Assembly: GCA_033549305.1 (NCBI GenBank)
Contig: JAWSUV010000122.1
Location: forward strand, 1 to 8,628
Source: Anoxynatronum sp033549305
GTDB lineage: Bacteria > Bacillota > Clostridia > Peptostreptococcales > Tindalliaceae
DNA: 8,628 bases
Reading direction: 5' to 3'
Below the pieces are notes generated by a model. It worked only from the letters and a program-made list of their open reading frames with translations. It had not been told where the DNA came from and did not search any database. Below, one piece after another: positions 5,475-8,628 of this stretch. The translations under genes were made by a program, and so were the position numbers. The first letter of the stretch is position 1, and every line of letters begins with the position of its first letter.

Positions 5475-6059
5475 TTATGCACAAAGTGCTTTCAGAATCA
5501 GCCGCACATTTTCTTCAATGAGATCCTCCGGTTCCGCCTGTTCAAACGCGCCCTTCAAAAACTCCAGGGTAAGATCATGGCGCGGATAACTCAGCACGGA
5601 CATGACGAACTTGACCGCATTTCCCAAGTCATCAAAATCATAGACGCCTGCTTCTCTGCCTCTGCTTAAGTTTTCAGCAATCGCTTCCCAGAAGGGGCTC
5701 AGAAAGGCGGCCAATATCTGAGTGCGTGCTGTTTTAAGGATAATTTCCTGCTGCATCAGATTGACCAGATCCGGATCGGAGAAGCGCAATCCGATAATCG
5801 CACGGATCAGTCTATCCAGCTCTGCAAGATAATTGGTTCCGGAGTTTGCTGTCAGATGTGGCGGTTTTGGAAAACAGGCTTCAAAAATGGCAATCAACAG
5901 ATTCTCTTTCCCGCCAAAATGGTATGAAACGGCTGCAGAATTCACACCAGAGGCGATTGCAATTTCGCGGATGGAGGTTGCAGAAAATCCATTTTTTGCG
6001 AAAAGCTTTTTTGAAGCTTCCAGCACTTTTGTGCGGGTATCAATTTGATCCTGACTCAC
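5475..6059 (-). CDS. TetR/AcrR family transcriptional regulator
   Basis: The product is about 194 residues with a TetR N-terminal helix-turn-helix at residues 7-53 (KVLEASKKLFAKNGFSATSI, REIAIASGVN, AAVSYHFGGKENLL) and an all-helical C-terminal ligand-binding and dimerisation domain. I prefer GTG 6059 (MSQDQIDTR) because GGGGTG precedes it at a suitable distance; an in-frame TTG at 6077 would add MKWGVE but has no ribosome site. The HTH wording (VNSAAVSYHFGGKE) recalls the CecR/YbiH branch, but the ligand is unknown. A palindrome lies 27 bases upstream over the presumed promoter, so the protein probably represses itself and possibly the divergent region. The gene is followed by a now-broken SRPBCC gene; regulation of a membrane or lipid-related response is a guess from those neighbours. 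Confidence 0.9.
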   Translation of the reverse strand: MSQDQIDTRTKVLEASKKLFAKNGFSATSIREIAIASGVNSAAVSYHFGGKENLLIAIFEACFPKPPHLTANSGTNYLAELDRLIRAIIGLRFSDPDLVNLMQQEIILKTARTQILAAFLSPFWEAIAENLSRGREAGVYDFDDLGNAVKFVMSVLSYPRHDLTLEFLKGAFEQAEPEDLIEENVRLILKALCA

Positions 6060-6075
6060 TTCAACACCCCATTTC

Positions 6076-6107
6076 AATCATATGTTTAAATCATTTGTTT
6101 GATTTAA
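6076..6107. promoter_or_regulatory. Candidate TetR operator with overlapping direct repeat
   Basis: TTAAATCA (6086-6093) and TGATTTAA (6100-6107) form a perfect inverted repeat with a six-base spacer (22 bases in all), a normal TetR-family operator size. Overlapping it, AATCATATGTTTA (6076-6088) is repeated in tandem as AATCATTTGTTTG (6089-6101), 11 of 13 identical, which could place a second regulator dimer. The element lies between the TetR start and the plus-strand remnant. Confidence 0.6.
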
Positions 6108-6134
6108 TTATGTCATGCTTGTCTTAGAATGCAA
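6107..6134 (-). promoter_or_regulatory. Possible promoter of the tetR gene
   Basis: On the minus strand TTGCAT (6129-6134) and CATAAT (6107-6112) are 16 bases apart. The start would fall near 6100, inside the palindrome, which would suit autorepression. The -35 match is poor. Confidence 0.3.
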
Positions 6135-6419
6135 CCCCCTTATTATCTTTTTTTCAATTCCCTCTTCTCATGGACCACGGGTCAGTCTGCCAGCCGTGTT
6201 AAAACAGATGGTGGCCATGCCGCTGAAAGCAGTCTTTGGCCTGTTGATGATGATCGGCATTGGAAGTGGGGCTTTTTATGCAATAATCCGGATGATCCTG
6301 CTGTCTGGATTGAAAAGCGTTTTGGGAGCGGCTGGACTCTCAATTTCGCTAATTCCATGGCAGTGGTCTTACTTGTGATCTTGCTTGTGGTCATCGCGGC
6401 CGTCATCTTATTCGGATAA
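6129..6419 (+). pseudogene. DUF5808 domain remnant, 5'-truncated
   Basis: The open frame (96 codons from ATG 6129) contains a clear DUF5808 signature at about residues 39-75: DDDRHWKWGF, NPDDPAVWIEKRFGSGWTLN. A membrane helix follows (77-95, VVLLVILLVVIAAVILFG). The stretch before the signature, TTGQSASRVK, resembles the loop that in larger DUF5808 membrane proteins precedes the domain, with YYLFFNSLF as the end of a membrane helix. There is no ribosome site before ATG 6129 and homology seems to begin abruptly there, next to the TetR operator. I read it as the C-terminal end of a larger polytopic membrane protein whose 5' part was deleted. A free-standing small DUF5808 protein is the alternative. 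The function of the domain is unknown. CNNPDDP in place of the usual YYNPDDP hints at relaxed constraint. Confidence 0.6.
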
Positions 6420-6439
6420 TATTCTGTGAAGGAATCCTT

Positions 6440-6508
6440 ATGAAAAAAGCTTCATCATATGTTCTCTGGACCTTCATCGCCAGTTATCTCTATGCAGCCC
6501 TCTTCTAA
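6440..6508 (+). pseudogene. 22-codon fragment resembling the start of a CPBP/CAAX-protease gene
   Basis: ATG 6440 follows GAAGGAATCCTT, a fair ribosome site, and begins 20 bases after the DUF5808 stop. It encodes MKKASSYVLWTF then IASYLYAALF before TAA. The pattern of two Lys followed by a YVLxTFxxSxL membrane helix is the usual first helix of CPBP-family intramembrane proteases and related membrane proteins, whose full length is 200 residues or more. The catalytic part is absent, so this is either a cut-off remnant or a tiny membrane peptide. The assignment rests on a very short stretch. Confidence 0.35.
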
Positions 6509-6629
6509 ATCTCAGACAGACCAGATCTTTTCCGTGATCCTAACCCGGTTGTATGAGCTTCAGCCATTATCATATGATGAATCATCCGCGGAATGCATCA
6601 CTGCCGTCTGTCAAGGGTATGAGTATTAG
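6492..6629 (+). CDS. Short ORF of unknown origin, 45 codons
   Basis: This frame overlaps the end of the preceding fragment and stops 18 bases before the PfkB start. The product (MQPSSKSQTDQIF then SVILTRLYELQPLSYDES, with two Cys near the end) is soluble and helix-prone. No ribosome site precedes ATG 6492. It may be the C-terminal leftover of a deleted gene once upstream of the kinase, or chance. No family recognised. Confidence 0.2.
   Translation: MQPSSKSQTDQIFSVILTRLYELQPLSYDESSAECITAVCQGYEY
6549..6578 (+). promoter_or_regulatory. Possible promoter of the PfkB kinase gene
   Basis: TTGTAT (6549-6554) and TATGAT (6573-6578) are 18 bases apart. The -10 is good, the -35 only fair. ATCATATGAT (6569-6578) is also a perfect ten-base palindrome. 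The leader would be about 60 bases. Confidence 0.35.
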
Positions 6630-6647
6630 CAGAAAGGGGTGCTTAGA

Positions 6648-7580
6648 ATGGATGTGCTCTGCATCGGCCATGCTGCTTACGACGTGATTCTTCCACTTCC
6701 CCACTTTCCGGTGGAAGACCGCAAATATGCATTGCCCCATAAAAGGGAGTGCGGAGGCGGCCCTGCCGCCAATGCGGCTTTTCTGCAGGCGAAATGGGGA
6801 TCTGCCTGCATGTTCATGGGACAGCTGGGCGATGACGTTTATGGTCAGACTGTCATGAAAGAACTGGAGGAAGCTGGTGTTGATCTGTCCCTGCTGCAGA
6901 TCAACCCCTCTTATCCAACGCCTTATTCCACGATTCTGGTGAACACACGGTCCGGCAGCAGAACCATTCTAAATGTACGCCAGCCACCGCAACCTCTCAA
7001 AAGCATTGCCCGGCTGAATGCCGAACTGAGTCCGCGCGTGCTTCTCATGGACGGCCATGAGCCGGAAGCATCCCTGAAAGCGCTGGAATTGTTCCCTCAC
7101 GCTGTCTCTATTCTTGATGCTGGCTCAGTGAAAGAGGGTACTTTACGTTTGGCATCACAGGTGGATTATCTGATTGCCTCTGAATCTTTTGCCTTGGAGC
7201 ACTGCCAGATTCATTCCCTGAACAGCGATACTGTCGCTTCATTCTGTCTCCAGAAGTTACAACAGTTGGGAAAAGGGCAGATCGTGATCACGCTGGGGGG
7301 TCAGGGGCTGCTTTATTGGACCGAGGGTAGAATAAAAAGCCTCTCAGCTTATCCCGTGAACGCGCTGGATACCACCGGGGCAGGCGATGTGTTTCATGGC
7401 GCCTTCGCTTATGGTGTTCTACATGGGTATTCCCTGCTGGATAATCTGCGTTTTTCTTCTGCCGCAGCGGCACTTTCTGTCCAGTCACTGGGCGGCAGAA
7501 TCTCTATTCCGGAACTGGAGCAGGTAAGGATCTTTTATCATCATTCCTGTCTTATGGATGCACGGAAATCGCATGATTAA
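6648..7580 (+). CDS. PfkB/ribokinase-family carbohydrate kinase
   Basis: The protein (310 residues from ATG 6648) transfers phosphate from ATP to a sugar or related alcohol in the cytosol. Family marks are complete: substrate-site Asp12 in GHAAYDVILP, the di-glycine motif ECGGGPAANAA (35-45), FMGQLGDDVYG (56-66), and PfkB signature 2, DTTGAGDVFHGAF (241-253), with catalytic base Asp247 and the anion hole GAGD. Length is normal for ribokinase-like enzymes. AAAGGGG lies eight bases before ATG 6648; the in-frame GTG at 6639 overlaps that site and is rejected as the start. The wording (GHAAYD, ECGGGPAANAA) resembles a clostridial group of unassigned specificity, with looser likeness to sulfofructose kinase and fructokinase; substrate not predicted. 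Nothing upstream clearly belongs to the same pathway. A bidirectional terminator follows. Confidence 0.9.
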   Translation: MDVLCIGHAAYDVILPLPHFPVEDRKYALPHKRECGGGPAANAAFLQAKWGSACMFMGQLGDDVYGQTVMKELEEAGVDLSLLQINPSYPTPYSTILVNTRSGSRTILNVRQPPQPLKSIARLNAELSPRVLLMDGHEPEASLKALELFPHAVSILDAGSVKEGTLRLASQVDYLIASESFALEHCQIHSLNSDTVASFCLQKLQQLGKGQIVITLGGQGLLYWTEGRIKSLSAYPVNALDTTGAGDVFHGAFAYGVLHGYSLLDNLRFSSAAAALSVQSLGGRISIPELEQVRIFYHHSCLMDARKSHD

Positions 7581-7666
7581 GGTGGTTTTTTCTTCGGTTT
7601 GTCTGAATGCGTGTGCTCAGAACGAAGTGTTTTCTGTCAAGATCAGACGATTTTCTCAGCCTAACC

Positions 7667-7704
7667 AAAAAAAGAGGCGCAAGATCCTTTCCCGCACCTC
7701 TTTT
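7667..7704. terminator. Bidirectional intrinsic terminator between PfkB and ABC-F genes
   Basis: AAAAGAGG-CGC (left arm ending at 7680) pairs with GC-ACCTCTTTT (7694-7704), with one bulged base and A/U-rich stem ends. The minus-strand reading ends in seven U (complement of 7667-7673) and serves the ABC-F gene, whose stop is about 14 bases away. The plus-strand reading ends in TTTTCTATGG and can serve the PfkB gene, about 86 bases after its stop. Confidence 0.8.
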
Positions 7705-7717
7705 CTATGGTTTTCTG

Positions 7718-8628
7718 CTATACGCTTTTCGTTGTCCACTCTTCACAGTTCCAGATCTCCGTCACCACTTCCCGGTAAAATTCCGGTTCATGGCTGATGA
7801 GGAGAATGCTTCCCTTGTAATCCTTCAGTGCCCGTTTTAACTCTTCCTTGGCATCCACATCCAGGTGGTTGGAGGGTTCATCCAGTACCAGCACGTTTGT
7901 TTCCCGGTTGATCAACTTACAGAGTCGTACTTTCGCCTGTTCCCCACCGCTTAATACCCGCACCTGGCTTTCGATGTGCTTCGTGGTCAGTCCGCATTTA
8001 GCCAGGGCCGCCCGTACTTCTCCCTGGCTAAAACCGGGAAATTCCTGCCACATTTCTTCGATGCAGGTTTTTTCATTCATTTCTTTGACTTCCTGTTCAA
8101 AATAACCGATATGAAGATAATCGCCTTCTTCCACCGTACCGTCCAGGGGCGTGATTTCTCCCAGGAGGCTGCGGAGCAACGTGGTTTTCCCCAGACCGTT
8201 GGCTCCCACCAGCGCAATTTTCTGCCCCCGTTCATGTTGAAGATCAAGAGGACGGGACAATGGCTCGTCATAACCAATGACAAGCGCATGTGTCTGAAAG
8301 ATCAGCTTTCCCGATGTCCTGGCCGCTTTGAAATTGAATTCGGGTTTGGGCTTTTCCCTTGCCAGTTCAATGACGTCCATTTTATCCAGTTTTTTCTGCC
8401 TGGACATCGCCATGTTCCGGGTTGCCACCCGCGCCTTATTCCGTGCTACAAAATCCTTCAACTCGCTGATTTCCTGCTGCTGTTTTTTAAAGGCTGCCTC
8501 CAGCTGCGTTTTTTTTGCCTGGTGTACCTGCAGGAAATTTTCATAGTTTCCTGTATACCGTTCCAGCTTCTGGTTTTCCATGTGATAGATCACATTCACC
8601 ACGCTGTCCAAAAAAAGCATATCATGGG
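7718..8628 (-). CDS. ABC-F family ATPase, C-terminal part (runs off the window)
   Basis: ABC-F proteins are soluble twin-ATPase translation factors that act at the ribosomal E site; some protect against antibiotics. The visible part begins with the histidine switch of the first ATPase (SHD at the very edge, then MLFLDSVVN). Counting from the first Met at 8620, the inter-domain linker is about residues 30-95 (basic, coiled), and the second ATPase has Walker A GANGLGKTT (139-147), signature LSGGEQ (223-228), Walker B VLVLDEP with catalytic Glu248, and switch His277. Walker B reads DEPSNHLD rather than the usual DEPTNHLD. The linker (FVARNKARVATRNMAMSRQK) and overall pattern match the YkpA/YbiT-like group rather than known resistance proteins; a resistance role is not indicated. 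About 220 N-terminal residues, the start and the promoter lie beyond 8628. Terminated by the hairpin at 7667-7704. Confidence 0.93.
   Translation of the reverse strand, partial: HDMLFLDSVVNVIYHMENQKLERYTGNYENFLQVHQAKKTQLEAAFKKQQQEISELKDFVARNKARVATRNMAMSRQKKLDKMDVIELAREKPKPEFNFKAARTSGKLIFQTHALVIGYDEPLSRPLDLQHERGQKIALVGANGLGKTTLLRSLLGEITPLDGTVEEGDYLHIGYFEQEVKEMNEKTCIEEMWQEFPGFSQGEVRAALAKCGLTTKHIESQVRVLSGGEQAKVRLCKLINRETNVLVLDEPSNHLDVDAKEELKRALKDYKGSILLISHEPEFYREVVTEIWNCEEWTTKSV

Noticed and set aside
7558..7840. Plus-strand ORFs of 77 to 79 codons after the PfkB gene
   Set aside because: They run through the bidirectional terminator into the antisense of the ABC-F gene and lack ribosome sites.
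7718..8628. ABC-F protein as an antibiotic-resistance factor
   Set aside because: The linker and motif wording fit the general YkpA/YbiT-like group; nothing in the visible part points to Vga, Lsa, Msr or OptrA types.
1..8628. CRISPR array, integrase, transposase, toxin-antitoxin or retron system
   Set aside because: No regularly spaced repeats, no recombinase or reverse transcriptase motifs, and no paired toxin-antitoxin layout were seen on either strand.

Overview
The window reads as chromosomal DNA of a low-to-mid GC Bacillota, most likely a clostridial anaerobe. The signs are strong AAGGAGG-type ribosome sites, a NarL-type response regulator with a DesK/LiaS-type kinase, a nickel/cobalt-type glyoxalase I, an ABC-F ATPase of the YkpA/YbiT kind and a PfkB kinase of a clostridial type. 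No phage, transposase, CRISPR or rRNA/tRNA gene is visible. The species call is inference from protein flavour only.

Layout. (1) 1-1290, minus strand: glyoxalase I (79-459), then two small membrane-protein genes (653-979 and 1094-1288), each with a good ribosome site and a hairpin downstream. (2) 1289-1678 is noncoding and carries the promoter regions of the small membrane gene (minus) and of an Asp/Glu racemase-family gene (plus, 1679-2335). (3) 2257-4689, minus strand: a two-component operon, response regulator then histidine kinase. The kinase keeps its membrane sensor and phospho-acceptor helix but loses its reading frame where the ATPase domain should begin, and runs into a polytopic membrane protein ORF that has no convincing start of its own. 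(4) 4918-6107, minus strand: a TetR regulator with a palindromic operator over its start, followed by an SRPBCC-domain gene broken by a one-base frameshift and an internal stop; neither half of this gene forms a normal ORF. (5) 6129-6629, plus strand: a 5'-truncated DUF5808 remnant, a 22-codon piece resembling the start of a CPBP/CAAX-protease gene, and an unassigned 45-codon ORF. (6) 6648-7580: an intact PfkB carbohydrate kinase. (7) 7667-7704: a bidirectional terminator. (8) 7718-8628: the C-terminal part of an ABC-F protein that runs off the window.

How it fits together. Intact metabolic or housekeeping genes lie at both ends. The middle (about 2.3 to 6.6 kb) is a patch of gene decay: truncated kinase, membrane gene of uncertain ends, SRPBCC pseudogene, DUF5808 remnant and CPBP fragment. 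The two regulators there (NarL-type and TetR) are intact and have clear candidate operator palindromes, so they may outlive some of their original targets. I see no convincing new multi-gene system. The most useful observations are the lesions and the regulatory palindromes.
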